Shown here: positions 38,486-50,939 of the stretch, piece after piece
Numbering within the stretch: the stretch's first letter is position 1
Layout: each line of letters opens with the position of its first letter
DNA from: Oxytricha trifallax
Taxonomy: Eukaryota; Ciliophora; Spirotrichea; Sporadotrichida; Oxytrichidae
Direction of reading: 5' to 3'
Length of the DNA stretch: 64,000 bases
Assembly (NCBI GenBank): GCA_000711775.1
Contig: ARYC01017972.1
Coordinates: 33,950 to 97,949, forward strand
Program-made: the position numbers and the translations under genes
Notes under the pieces: generated by a model
What the model saw: the letters and a program-made list of their open reading frames with translations, nothing else
What the model was told of the DNA's origin: nothing
Databases searched by the model: none

Positions 38486-39628
38486 TCAAAATAAAAAGAA
38501 TAGAGATTTAACAATTAAGTTTAAACTAATTTGACTTATAATATTTTAAATACATTAAATCTCAAATAATTTTAATTTTACAATAATACTTGCTGGTTTT
38601 GCTGTAAGTTTTATTATGAAATAAAAATCTTTGAAATATTCAATATAATCTATTTTATTATTAATTAATAAATACTAGAACTGGTTTATATGAAACTATC
38701 CACTACCACTCTCACAAGTATTTACCCTTTCGCTGCTCGTCATTTTACTCATGCCGCCTGATTTGCTCTGCTATCCAGTTATTTTTACATGCTGACTTTT
38801 GTTTATTATGGCAGCTTTTGAACTGTAATTTGAGGAAGCATTTATTTGTTAGAGATTTATTATTCTCTCGTTGCTTGTTGCCACTTTCTAAACTATGCAT
38901 TCAAAAAATAATTTATAGAATTTTTAAATATAAGTTTAAGAACTCTTTTGAATATTTTTCTACAGTCCAGTGAGCTGTTAAGTGGGAGAAGAATTCAACG
39001 AACTTTTAATATTTCCAGATTTCATTTAGCTATTTCCACTGTTTTAATTGCCAGTACTCCCATAGCCAGGCAATACCATTTGACTTGTGTTCAGTTAGTG
39101 GTGGAAAGACCTTTGCATTAAAGTTTTCGACTCATTTTTATGATTACTGATCTATGAATTGCTGCTCTTCCCAGCGTTTAGTTTCTAGCCATTTTTCTTC
39201 ACGTTTTCTTGGTTTTATTTTAGACCTTCAGCTGACCTCTTGAGCTATGAATTCTTTAGGAAGAGCTAGTTCATTCTCTAATCGTTTGATGTCAGCATAA
39301 TGTGAGATTATTGAGTTGCATAATCAAGATGGCTTTAATTTGAGTTTTACTATCTTCCATTTGAGCTACTTTGCACAAAAGGTATGTTTGGAGTTTGATT
39401 CTAGTGATTATTTGTCTGAAAATGTGAGATATTCACACCTATTCCACTTATGTTATTTTGGCCATTAGTCTTGGCAGATTTCTTACTCGAAGATGGCATT
39501 CTTGAATTTTGTTAAGAGCTTATTCCTGAAGTTTTAATGCTATTAGAGGCTTGTCTGCGAGTTTGCGAAACTGGCTTGCTAGTAATCATCGATAAAAATC
39601 TATTGGTACTAAGGTTTGAATTGACCAT
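38486..39628 (-). CDS. Low-complexity Ser/Asn/Gln-rich protein (3' end approximate)
   Basis: Open from ATG 39628 (MVNSNLSTNRFLSMITSKPV) to TGA 38486-38488 with TAA/TAG as Gln. Ser-, Asn- and Lys-rich with no hydrophobic core: RQASNSIKTSGISSQQ, KKSAKTNGQNNISG, RSAEGLKQNQENVKKNG. The last about 65 codons (below 38690) are AT-rich and probably not coding, so an IES junction to a different stop is likely near 38690. Also a suspect IES near 38880-38940. Likely intrinsically disordered; no family recognised. Confidence 0.55.
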
Positions 39629-40037
39629 TAATATCCACAAATATTGCAGTTATTAATAGAAATTTATTCATAACTTAATTTTAATATAATATTCTTCAAA
39701 ATTATTATAATTAATTATTTAAAACCTTATATCAGTTAACTGAATACATTCTAAGGATGAAATATTGTTGTAATTATTCACTAAACTGAATAGATAATAG
39801 AATAATAATTTTACTTTAAAAATTAAAGATTGAATAATGAATAAATAAAATATAATCATGATTATAATCTATTTTAAGCATTCTTATTTTTATCTTATTA
39901 ATTTTATAATTTTGTTTCTTAATTATTAATAAGAAGTCCGAATTTTCTTAAATATACAACAATATAGGTATAGAAAAATAAATATATAAATATATATATA
40001 TAATATATTACAGTTTTTTTAGTTTTAATTGATGGAT
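39629..40037. other. Intergenic, AT-rich
   Basis: About 410 bp of A/T-rich sequence including a (TA)n stretch near 39985-40005. No coding seen. Confidence 0.6.
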
Positions 40038-42811
40038 TCATAGTTACAGGCTTATTACTGCTGGTGGGTCTTGACTCATGCTATTTCATTTAGAATTCTT
40101 TATTTTAAGATTTCATTCTCTGCTATCTACTTTATGGTGACTGTAGCTGCTAACTCTATCTAAAGAATTTATTTATCAATGTGTTCTTAGTTTGTAAACC
40201 TTGCCTTCTAAAAGTGTATAAATAACGAAATTAGAATTTTAGTATATGTTGCTTTCAGAACGCTTCTTAGAATGATCTCTTTTCTTGCTTCGAGTCCCAC
40301 CCCTACTGCTACTATTAGACCTTGAAAATCGATTGTTTTACTAAGTATCAATGACATTGTTATTATTCAGCCTGCTATCCTTAGTTAGAAATTCTATTTA
40401 ATTACCCAAACTTGAATGCTTTCCAGGGTTGTTTTGATAAGTTGTGTAGAATGCTGGCTCATTTAGAGTTCCTAATTCTGTAAAATTATTTACTTGAGGT
40501 TGCCCTTGAGTTATCATACCGTAACCTGAGGAAATATCGTTGTCTTAATTAATTTAAGCTTTACTGTTATCGCTGAGGATTTTCTTCACAACTCAATATA
40601 TTATTTTTAATTTATAAATTAAATTAAAAGACTAAAATAATTTAAACCTGATTCAGCTATAAAGAGTAATTCTTGGGAGTTTTATTATTTTATACAAACT
40701 TCTAATTTTATAATTTATCTGGATGAGCATTTGCTTTTTAATTCTTGACAATTTAAGACTACTCTTTAATTACGGTTTAATGCCCATTTGTTGGTCCTAA
40801 ATAGCTAGTCTTAAAAGACTGAGGCACGTTATTATCGAAAGTCATCTAAGTCAGGGAATTAAATTCTCTATCGAGTCTGTCTTCCGTTATTAAGTTATAG
40901 TTGTTGCTATCAATTTTTGTCTTATAGTGTGATTGATGATTATCAAAAGACTATTTCATAAAATTTTGAAACATAGCTTTCCCTCCAGTCATCTTATTAC
41001 TTTCAATTATAGATTTACTTTACTTTCCTTGATTTTTCACTTCATAGGGCTAAACCTTTGATATAGGCTTTTTACTTTCTTTAATGAATTTGTAATTACG
41101 TAAATCACTCTTTTCAAATTTCTGCTCAATCTCTTTCTTAAATTCACTTAACTCCATTTCCACCCTATCATTCACGTATATCTTTTCAAGATACTCTTAA
41201 GAGAAAAAGTTGCTTTCATTTTTCCTCTCTTCAGATTTGTAGTGCATTAATTTATTTCTGTTATTCATAGTTTCAGCATTTCTTTTGTATGTAGACGCTC
41301 TGATGTTGCCATGGCCTGTATATTCAAGCTCACTTTCCATAACACTAGATTGAGCTATACTGTCTTCAAGAAGATTATTTTAAGTGTTTATATCTAGAGC
41401 AGATCCCATATCAATGTCAAGCATTCCCATTTGTGTTGTATTGCATTAATTATTAATATTATGCTAGGTTTCATAATGATTTTAGTTGCTGAGAGAGAAT
41501 CTTTCAAGCTCCTCCATGATTTATCCGAACTTCATTTAACTTTAAGTGTTTTCATTAGTTCTAGCATGATTCATAAGATGTGGTTCAGATCGCTCTCTTT
41601 TACTTTACTATTGAGAGGGCTGAATATTTGCTTTTGATCGATTAGTAATTTTCTTTTTCTTCTTTTCTTATTGCTATCCGAAGTAATTCTGAGTGAAAGC
41701 CTTCAAACTTTTCATAAATTTATTATTAAAAGAGCATTGCTATTAGTGGTTGAAGTCGGCTATGATTACATTTGAAAAGTCTTCTTTTTAGAGGCAGAGC
41801 TATTTTATAGTTTCAGCTAAGAATTCGAATTGTAGTTCTCTGTTATTTTTTAATGTGAGTATTTTGTATTTATATTTCCAGTTGCTGAACTGGCTGTTGG
41901 ATATGGAAAATTTTGAAATGATTTGAAAAATTGAGGGTAATTATTCGAGGATCCTTGGGTTGTGATCAGTTAATTGTTATCTGTGACTTAAGTATACCCT
42001 GTCGTTCCATGACTCTAGTTTTTATTAGCTCGGGTATTACTAAGACTTTGATTTATTTTAGAATGGGCCTGTTATTTCTCTCCAGTGCTGATTAATTTCC
42101 TTTTTGATTTGATTTGTGATTTTTAATTGCTGCCAAGTTTCTTTTAATTATTTGAATTTGGCATTATTCCTATAGTTTTTGTAAGAAACTCCATCTCCTT
42201 CGGATTATTGAAAAAAGAGATATAGGAAGCTTTATCTACATGGGGTTACTCCAGACCGTTGCTTTGTTAGTTCTAGATTAGTAAGGAGTTGTTATACTGT
42301 TGACTTTTCTTATAATTTCCGTTGTCCTTAATTTTAGTTAGATAGTCTTTATTATAAGAATCAAAGAAGATAACTTAGTCTAATAGTAATAATCTAATAA
42401 TACCACATAAATGTAGAAAACTAAAACTTATCAAGATCGAATCCCTGCTGAGGGATTAATAACTGTGTAGAGTATATTAATTTTTAAATTGGCATTTAAC
42501 ATCTATTTTTCTCTAGCATTATTTTGTATTTTACAGCCATCTCCAGACTGTGATCTGCGAGTAATCTCAGCAGATTTTGCATCATACATCCTATTAATCA
42601 ATATTTGTTTTTTATTATAGTTCTTTGAGTTGCTATTCAAAGCCTGCGTTTGGATATTAGTCGGAGGCTGTGCAAACGATAGATTTGTTATGTTGTCTTC
42701 AATTGTTTCGTTGTTGCTGCTCCCGCTTAAAACAGTGATACACCCTCCTGTTTCTGCTGGTCTGCGATTATTGCTTGAATTATTTTAATTTTTACCATCA
42801 TTTTTATTCAT
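40038..42811 (-). CDS. Large low-complexity Ser/Asn/Lys-rich protein
   Basis: ATG 42811 (MNKNDGKNQNNSSNN) to a TGA near 40038-40040. Strongly coding-like segments separated by IESs: RRPAETGGCITVLSGSS, MYDAKSAEITRRSQSGDG, KASYISFFNNPKEMEF, then NLLEDSIAQSSVMESEL, YLEKIYVNDRVEMEL, FKKEIEQKFEKSDLRN, KIDSNNYNLITEDRLD, and an RS-like tail SRSNSSSRGGTRSKKRDHS. At least four IES boundaries exist, near 42400, 41860, 40600 and 40220. No domain recognised. The NEDS/Glu-Lys middle looks helical; the rest is disordered. Confidence 0.55.
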
Positions 42812-43291
42812 AGGATTCTACTATATTTACAAAAATAGTTTTAATTATGATAAAGCAAAATGGCAAATAAATTATAATTTAAATTAACTCCGATAGTATT
42901 TTACTAATAACCTATAATAAAATATACTATACTTATTGATTTTGATAATTTTTGTAAACCATTTCAATTAACTTATTTTTATTGAGTAAACTTAATTACT
43001 ATGGTGATAGCATGGCTTAATTCTGAGTGTTTTGAGGTTTCTTCTTTGATGTTGGTTAAGCAGAGGCATATTACTATATTTATAGAGAGTGTTATTGATT
43101 CTAATGCTATAATTAATTGTTGTTCATGTTCATTTTTTATAATTAATTTAAGTAATAAACAATTTCTTAAATTAACAGATGTTTTTAAGTTTAAAGAGCA
43201 TTATGCGGGGGAAATGGGAAAACTTATCAAAATTAAATTAAATAGTCATATTAAGTTTAGTTTATTAGTTTTCTATTATTTATGATTAAAT
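42812..43291. other. Intergenic, AT-rich
   Basis: 480 bp between two minus-strand genes. The plus-strand open frame at 43001-43285 is AT-driven, has no partner motif and ends inside the neighbour's 3' end; not called. Confidence 0.5.
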
Positions 43292-46172
43292 TCACTGTTA
43301 AGTCTGTTGTTTAAGTTTTCTTAGTTCTTCCTCCAGCTGCTTAATTTTCTCATCTTTTGAAACTTCTATCTCTTCTTAATGCACAGAGTTACCAGTCTCA
43401 AACTTTTCAATATCTTAGAAGTTATTTTAGAATTCATTTTTTAGCTTGGGATTTATTTCAATTTATTAATGATTAGCAGCAAATTCTGAGAAAATTGCTC
43501 TCATACTTTACAAAGTTTTAATAAGCGAGTTTCTTTCATTTTTATATTTAATTGACTTCTTTTCAAGTCTTTGGTATTCTACAAGTGAAATCATTTATTC
43601 TTTACTCTTGCTGTTTGAAACTTTTTAAATGTCAAGATCTAATTGGTTGCTATTATTATTGATTTTTATATCTTTAAAATCAATTACTGCTTATCTTAAT
43701 GGATCATTTTTCATGTCACTGCCCATTTAAAAATAAAAAATATTATGAAATATAAGCTGCCTTAATGCTTTTAAGTTCTGTTTTTACTTTCTTCTCTTAT
43801 ATAATTAGACTCAACTTCAGCATTCATCAGCATGTCAACCTAGCTTTCTAAAAACTGTTTTAACTTTCTGTCCTGCTCTATCTACTAATACTTCTCGAAA
43901 ATTTACGAATTCTGAAACTTTACTATGGTTTGTCCCCTAGTAGACTTCTTGAAGAAACTGATCCATCTATGGTTTGCATGGGATTAAGCTAATCCATGTT
44001 GATTTGAGTTTTATTTTATTAGAAAGACTAAGTTTGTAATTTGCTATTTACTCCCTAATTTTACTAATCTAACAACTTAATGTTAGCAGTATTTAGTTCT
44101 AAGGTTTACATTCTAGATTCTTGTTAAGTTTAAGCTTTTTCTTTGTATTAGATTACATTGAGAGATTATATTGCTTAATTGTTCATCAACAAAGTTTCAT
44201 TAGAAGTATCATTTGGGTTGTAGCGATTGTTTTCTTGCAAGCTCTATGTTAGATTTGGGCTTTTATTACTTGTGTCTTTTAACTGGAGGTTGTTATACTA
44301 CTGGGCTGTGAATGACTTTCTATAGTTTTCACTTTGAGCACTTGCCAAGCCTCCCTTGCCAGACTTTCCAGTGATGCTCTAGTTACAGATTTATACTGCA
44401 GGTAGTTATTTACACTCATATAAGGCTGTTGCTTGAATTTCTTTTTCAGCATACCTTTTGGAATAATTACTGCTGCTTTTCCCTTGCTTTAAGAGGTTCT
44501 GACTGCGCTGGAAAATGCTCTTGAAGAGATATCTGATTTGATTTCACTGTTACAGGTTCGCCACTGAGCTGATGAAGATGTCATTCCATGTTATTGATTA
44601 TTGAGTCTAACTCCTCCTGAAGCAGGATTAATATAACAGTTATATTTTACTACTTAACTTAAAATATATTTTAAGTAAATAAATTATAGTGTGCATTGTG
44701 TTTTGCTATTGATATCCCCTGTAGTCATTTGAGAGAGTTTAATTTGTAAAACCTGTCTGTAAATCTGTCCCTGAAAGTCTCTTATTATCAAGGACACTCG
44801 TTTTATCTAATTGAGATATCTACGAAGGAGTATATGCTTAACTCATTTCGAAATAGGCGTTTATTAAATAAAATATTAATTTATGATATTAGTTTCCAGG
44901 TGATGAAGCCACTCTATTTTAATAAGTGTTTAACTGCATACTATATATAAAGCAATTAAAAGAACTCTAAAATGTAGTTTACTTTTAATTAGCTGAGAGC
45001 ACGTGACTGAGCTGTTAACTTCCCTCATAAACACTTTTACTATTCATATTTTTAACCGATCTAGTATCAGACTAGCTGTCAATGTTGATATTACTCATCA
45101 TATATCTATCTCTTTTCTGCTAAATCAGCAGTAACTGCTTTTTAAGGTATTATGTAAGCAGTAGGAATTTATTTTAATTAGTTTCCTCTATGTTCTTATA
45201 GGCAATTCTTGCAATAATCTACAAATATGATTTAAAAATAATGTTAATTACTTTGAAAGCTCTAAGGAAATCAGAGGGTGAAAAAGTGGCACTAATAATC
45301 TCAGAATTTTAATTCTTCTGATCTTTCTTGGAATTCCAGTAGTCTGGGGATCGCAGCAGTACTTTCTTGAATTGGTCAAAGGTAATAAGCACCTATAATA
45401 GTTTTAATCAATAAACTCATTGATTGGTTTGATGCCAAAAAAATTATAAAAGTTTTTTTTAAAAAAAATAAATGAAAAATGTTAACTTACTGGATGAATT
45501 TTTAGAAGTTTACCCAATCCTACAAACTCAGTTGCTTTGATATTTATAGTAAATTTGAAATTAATTAAATTAGGATACCAATTTCAGAACAAATCTTATG
45601 AAATTAAATTATAATCAAGAAATAAAATTAGAAATAATTTCGTATAATATTACTCAATCTTAACTACTGCTATCATCTTAGGTCTCCAACTTTTGAAATT
45701 ATTCCTCAACATTTTTATATGACATCTTTTCAAATTTAGGTTATGATAAGCTAAGAAGTACAGAGTAATCATATTGCCCATCATGTTAATTCATAATTTG
45801 CTTCTTGAACTACTCCATGCGATTTGGTTTCTGTTCCCAGTCGCTTCTCCTCAAGAATTTATTAAGCACGTCTCTATTGTTTTTTTGTTAGTGATATTCA
45901 AAGAGTGATCGAAGTCTGTTTCTTTATTTTAGAGTATTCAATTCTCTTGAATGGCTGAACATATCATAAGTTGAGCTACTTATGCGGTCTTTTTGGTTTT
46001 ATATAGAGCCAATTTAAGTGGAATTGTTAAGATTGTCCTCATTTTAATCTGGATTCACATTATTCAGTTTTGGACTGACTGGATTGGAAAATGAAGCGTA
46101 ATTTTTATTGTGAGGTTTAACTCCTCTTTTAATTGCCTGTGCGTTATACGAACCTGGTGGACTATATGGCAT
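43292..46172 (-). CDS. Low-complexity protein with C-terminal coiled coil; parent of the decayed copy at 54 kb
   Basis: ATG 46172 (MPYSPPGSYNAQAIKRG) to TGA 43292-43294. Segments: SSTYDMFSHSRELNTLK, LNKFLRRSDWEQKPNRM, VLITFDQFKKVLLRSPDYW, DFLRAFK, TPSQISQLDKTSVLDN, AVIIPKGMLKKKFKQQ, and a C-terminal helix FETGNSVHQEEIEVSKDE followed by KQLEEELRKLKQQT. IESs or introns break it near 45650, 45480-45240, 44990, 44640 and 43740. The LITFDQFKKVLLRSPDYW stretch resembles an EF-hand-like helix, without a clear calcium loop. It may be continuous with the gene upstream at 46300-48481, since no TGA is found between them in the joined frame. Confidence 0.55.
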
Positions 46173-46299
46173 TTATTTTAAGTTTAGACTTTGAGTTAAA
46201 TTCTTTAGTTTAGTTAATAAATTAATACTTAAAAATATTCTCTTACGCCTTATATCTATAATATCATATTGATATAATAAAAAAGTTTAGGTGATTTCT

Positions 46300-48481
46300 A
46301 AAATTATTAATGTTTATCCTCTTCTTTAACTTTCTCTAAGTATTCACTGAAAACATGATTCATGTTTCTTGTGGTCATATTCATCAGTTTTTTGTAGTAT
46401 TTTGCCATTTTCACTTAATCTTATTTATTTTTAATACCGTTTTCTCCGATCTTCAAGAGATTTATATTCAATTATTAAACAACCTATGATATTTTTTACT
46501 ATATAGTGTAGGATGATAATAATGGGAAATTTAACATAAACTTTTAATGTATAAGAGACTATTCTTAGAAAGATCAAAAGCCCCACTACTACTAAAATAA
46601 TTCTAAGAATATTTAAATAATGGCTGTCCCTACCCACTACCAATAACGTTTTAAGGGGATATTTAATTACTATTTTAATTGGTTGAATATTACAAAGGAT
46701 TCATTACCGAATGATTTAAATCAGTTTCTATAAATTTCATGTTATTTTACTTTAGTTTATTCAATCTCTAGAGAGTATTCCGCTAACGCTGGATTTAAGA
46801 GGAAGGGAAAAATGGTTGTGAATTATTTAATTAATAATTTTAGTCTGGGCTATTATTGTTCATTAAATTCAGTTTTCTATCAATCTTTTTTTATCCAACC
46901 ATGCCTTTGAAATCGTGTATAAAACATTTAATTTATAAAACTTTAAAGTAAGAATTGGTTTGACTCTTAACAATCAGTTTATATATTTATAAACTCCTAT
47001 TTAGATGTTAGATACTCTATATATCCTAAAGTTGTCTCTAACTTACAGCTGCACTATTAGGCATAAACTACAAACTGGCCTGAGTCAACCTTTACAGCAT
47101 TTGTAACTCCTCAGGATTTATACCTTTCTCTTGAAGTCTCTCTGCTGAGAAATAATTCTTACTAGTTTCTTGCTCTAGTTTTGGCATGCAAAATTAGCCT
47201 AATTGCTTGTTTCTGTAGAACTTAAACTTTTCACCAATTTATTTCTATCTACTGGTTATTGCAATTTCTAAATTTAAGTTAATTAATAGTATAATTAAGT
47301 CAAATTGTATATTGTAAAAATAAATATAGAGAATTTCTTTCTTTTGGACATTAAGAACATCAGGTTATTAATTGTTATTAGTTGAGGAATTTTATAGATT
47401 ATCATTATGAAATAGCTGCCTTCTTCCATAACCTGTACTTCATATCCATATATGTATATTATTTTTATTATAAAAAGTACTCAGTAATCCCTAACCCTAA
47501 CTAAGCCCACGTTTATGCATAAATCCATTCGTTGAATAGTTAACCTGATCATTCATGGGAATTTAGTGTCTAAAGCTTTACTAATCCCCTTAATTAATTT
47601 ATATATTATAGTTTTGACTGACACCAATTCCACCATGTTATTATTGGCTACCTCCCTGTATGTTTAATCCTTGTAAATCTTAAATTAATTTCATGTTTTT
47701 CTTGAGTTATTTCAGTAATGATTCTTGTAATTTGCTTGTTTTCTCTTCTACTAATTTCTTTGGCAATTACTGTTAGTGGAAATGCAGAATAGGATTCTAT
47801 TTTTATTATATTTGTAAAGGTTATTGTTATTATGGATAGTTATCATTAGTGATTTTATGTTAATGATTAGAATGAGGTTTATTTTTAGTTGGAGTACTCT
47901 GAGTGTTATTTGTGTTGTCTACGAATAAAAATTGATTGGTTTTGTATTATTTTGAAGCTGACCCACCACCGGATGTAAGATTTGAAGACTGATCAATTGG
48001 CTGTGAATTAGTTGTATGTTGAAAAGATTAATTCATTTTGTTTTTATAATTATTTTATTTTATGTATCTCCTTATTAAATTTATTAAAATAAATCTCATA
48101 AGTTATTAGTTTTTTGTGCTTTGATATTTAATCCATCAGATGAGAACATCTTAAACACTAAAAATATGTATTAAATTATAAGCAACAAACAAAATAGTAA
48201 TATTTATTCATATAGACAATACTTTAACATTTCTTACTTTCTAAATAAATCTGTTAGATCTATTGTTAATTCTGCTACTGCTGCTGTTATTTCTTGGTAT
48301 TTTTAATTTTAATCTGTGAAAATCCAGTAACCCCTTAGTTACCACTGAGATTATTATAGGATTAGGCCATATTTTATAAATTAATGGGTATTTATTGCTA
48401 ATGTTGAAGTAGCATGTGTTATTGCTGTAATTGTATCAGTTGTTGTTATTATTATTGGCTTTAGAGATTTTCATTCATCAT
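46300..48481 (-). CDS. Gln-rich low-complexity protein (possibly one gene with the next)
   Basis: ATG 48481 (MMNENLQSQQQQQQLIQ) followed by poly-Gln written mainly as TAA/TAG. After an IES (about 48050-48240): SFQHTTNSQPIDQSSNL, LPKKLVEEKTSKLQESLL, IQDLQGLNIQGGSQQQ, then NDQVNYSTNGFMHKRG, STGYGRRQLFHNDN, FKFYRNKQLGQFCMPKL, GINPEELQMLQRLTQAS and, after a GTAAGT intron near 47047, KKIDRKLNLMNNNSPDQ. The last piece, MNHVFSEYLEKVKEEDKH, ends near 46310 without a clear TGA. Function unknown. A decayed copy of the whole region lies at 54-57 kb. Confidence 0.5.
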
Positions 48482-49437
48482 TCTTAGAATAATACAAATA
48501 ATATTAAGTTCTTATAATAATTGATTTATGTTTAAATATCTGTAGTAAAATATCAATTTATGTTATGCGAATAGCTTATAAAATATTCTTAAATATCATT
48601 AAAACTTAAATTAAATACAGTGGCTAATCAAAACCCCAAATCCCCTTAATTAGATGTTTTAATGATTTTATTAGTTTGTATTCTTGTTGTTTACTGAGAT
48701 TAATAAGAAGTTAGAGCAATTAAAAGTCTTTTTATATGAGAAATATTTAATTTATTGATTAAGTTTAAACAACAGTTTTTGTTAAAAATTGTAAATTTAT
48801 AGAATTATATATAAATAATTAACAATATATGAATACATTTATAATTAATTTATTACAATTTTACTTTTTTTTGTTTCGAATAATTTTAAGTTATCATGCC
48901 ATTAAATATAATTATTAGTTTTTAAAAAATATAAAATGTAAAAAATGAAATTAAGTTATAACTTATATATAGTTAAAATTTTCATTGATATAGTTATTGT
49001 AAATATTTATTTATATAGATTTACCGAAAATTTCCCCTAATTTTCTAAAAATAATATATTAAGATCCAAACTATACCCTGCAAATTTAAAATAAAATATC
49101 TGATTTAGAGATTTTGAGGTTTTGATTTTTTATGAATCTAAAAATTATAATAAAACATAATAAACTAAATTATGAGAGTAGAGAAAAATATATAAATGAG
49201 ATTTTAAAGTTAGATTGCTTAATAAAAACTTATTTATGAAAATCAATAACTCAAATATAATAAGGTACAGACTTTCTCATTTTTATATTAATTTAGATTT
49301 TTTTCTTGTACAAAATTAATATGCTTTTCTTAATTTAAAAAACACATTGAGTTTGAACATATGCCAAAATATAAGTGGACCATATTACAATTTTATTAAT
49401 ATTGAGATTAACTCTTTGATATAAGTTTTGAAAGTTA
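48482..49437. other. AT-rich desert, no genes seen
   Basis: About 950 bp, very AT-rich. The only non-AT feature is a telomere-like tract at 48630-48645 (see findings). Confidence 0.55.
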
Positions 49438-49554
49438 CTCGCAGTTAGATATTTTCATCGGAAGCAGGACTTGACCTTTAAAAGTTAATTTAAGATCTCC
49501 AGAATTGGCATGTTTACACTTTGCAATTCTACCTAATGAAGCCTTCTTTATTTA
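49438..49554 (-). other. Isolated coding island (possible orphan MDS)
   Basis: In a stretch otherwise without coding, the minus strand reads KKASLGRIAKCKHANSGDLK then LTFKGQVLLPMKISNCE, with balanced codon use and a CxxxxxxxC-like spacing. The K-[AS]-x-R..CK..SGDL pattern faintly recalls a PARP-type zinc finger, but this is only a likeness. No start or stop belongs to it. Confidence 0.35.
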
Positions 49555-49726
49555 TTATTATATAAACAAAAGATATAGATAATGATTGAATTAAAAGAGA
49601 AATTACAATAATTTTCTATTCTCAAATTCTAAAATAACTATTTTTTCAATTTAATTTCTTATTTAATTTACATAATTATGTTTATGTTATCTAAACTATC
49701 AGTCTTAATATTGGTTTATTCTTGGT

Positions 49727-49860
49727 TCATGTTTATTGCTCACCCCTAAGGGTAGCTGAACCCATCACGTAGTTAGATATAGTATCATTCAACTTATTAT
49801 ATTATGAGTAGCGGCCATATTGTTTTTAATTTTTTCGGCCTTTTCGCAATTTGTTAGCAT
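49727..49860 (-). CDS. Short coding island with natural stop; small gene or terminal MDS
   Basis: From ATG 49860 (MLTNCEKAEKIKNNMAATHN) a 5-bp direct-repeat unit (AATAT before AATAA, near 49808-49816) shifts the frame; removing it gives KLNDTISNYVMGSATLRG and TGA at 49727-49729, 42 residues in all. Coding-like composition extends a few codons upstream of the ATG (SELANLK). Either a tiny gene or the 3' MDS of a gene whose other parts lie elsewhere. Confidence 0.35.
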
Positions 49861-50939
49861 CTTTAAATTTGCTAACTCACTTTAAATTTAAACTGATTAA
49901 TTTGTTTATAATTCTCTTTATATACACATCTCATCACTATAAGCATAATATCAAAATAGTAGTGATTTTATAATTTATTAACATATAATGTTAAAAAAAT
50001 ACAATTTATAGTTAAAAATTTCACTAAGTACTATAATTATAATCATGACAGAATAGACTTTTAAATCTTTATAAAATTATTCAAAGAATTAAGAAATTAA
50101 TTTTTTCTTTCGCTATTATTTTTCTATTTTCTCAGCATAATTAGTTTTGCTTTTATTAATTCATCTCTTATATAAAATTTTTATAGAATTTACTTTATTT
50201 TATAGTTTAATAAGTAAATACACTGATATTGTGAATCCTTTAAAAATGTAATTAATATAAAATATAAAAAATATTTATGAATTTATCTAATATATTTCAA
50301 TTTTACCGATATATTTATAGTGATTTAATAACATTTATGATAGAATCCTAATTCAAAATTTAAAGTGTTCATAGGAATTTGTTCGAAAACTATTTAAAAT
50401 TCAAAATTTATTAACAAAATGTTGATTTTTTGTTTAATTTTTACTTAAATACTATGCAAATTTTAGAAATTTAATTACCTCACTCATTCTTTGATCCTAA
50501 TCATTCAAATTCTAAGATCCGGACTAATATATTAATTTAATAAAAATAAAGGACTTATAAATATAGAGGTTAAAAACACGGGAATATAAATAGGCAAGTC
50601 AATAAGTTTAAAATTTATCTATATTTGATAAATTTTAACCCTAAGATATAAATCTATGCCCCCTTTAACACAAATATAATGGGAAAATTTGAAAATATTG
50701 ATGCAATTAATTTTATATGGCAAATTTTTTTATTATATTGGTAAATACAAATAGACGAAATATTGATTTTATTACTTGCTGATTTCTAAATTTTAATTAT
50801 TCCTATTATTATTATTATATAGAATTTCCCCTTCCTCTTTTTACCCATAATTTCTAATTGTGTATTAGTCTAAAAATTCTAGGACTACAAATATTTATTT
50901 TCATATTTTATCAATATAAATCATTATCTTATTAAGACT
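49861..50939. other. AT-rich desert, no genes seen
   Basis: About 1.1 kb of A/T-rich DNA without credible coding, repeats or RNA genes. Confidence 0.55.

Noticed and set aside
43001..43285. Plus-strand 94-codon open frame
   Set aside because: AT-driven composition, no IES pattern, no motif and no conserved partner in the decayed copy region.
47489..47500. CCCTAACCCTAA as a vertebrate-type telomere repeat
   Set aside because: It is only two units, lies within coding sequence (SQGQGL on the minus strand), and is present in the decayed copy at 55990, as expected for ordinary duplicated sequence.
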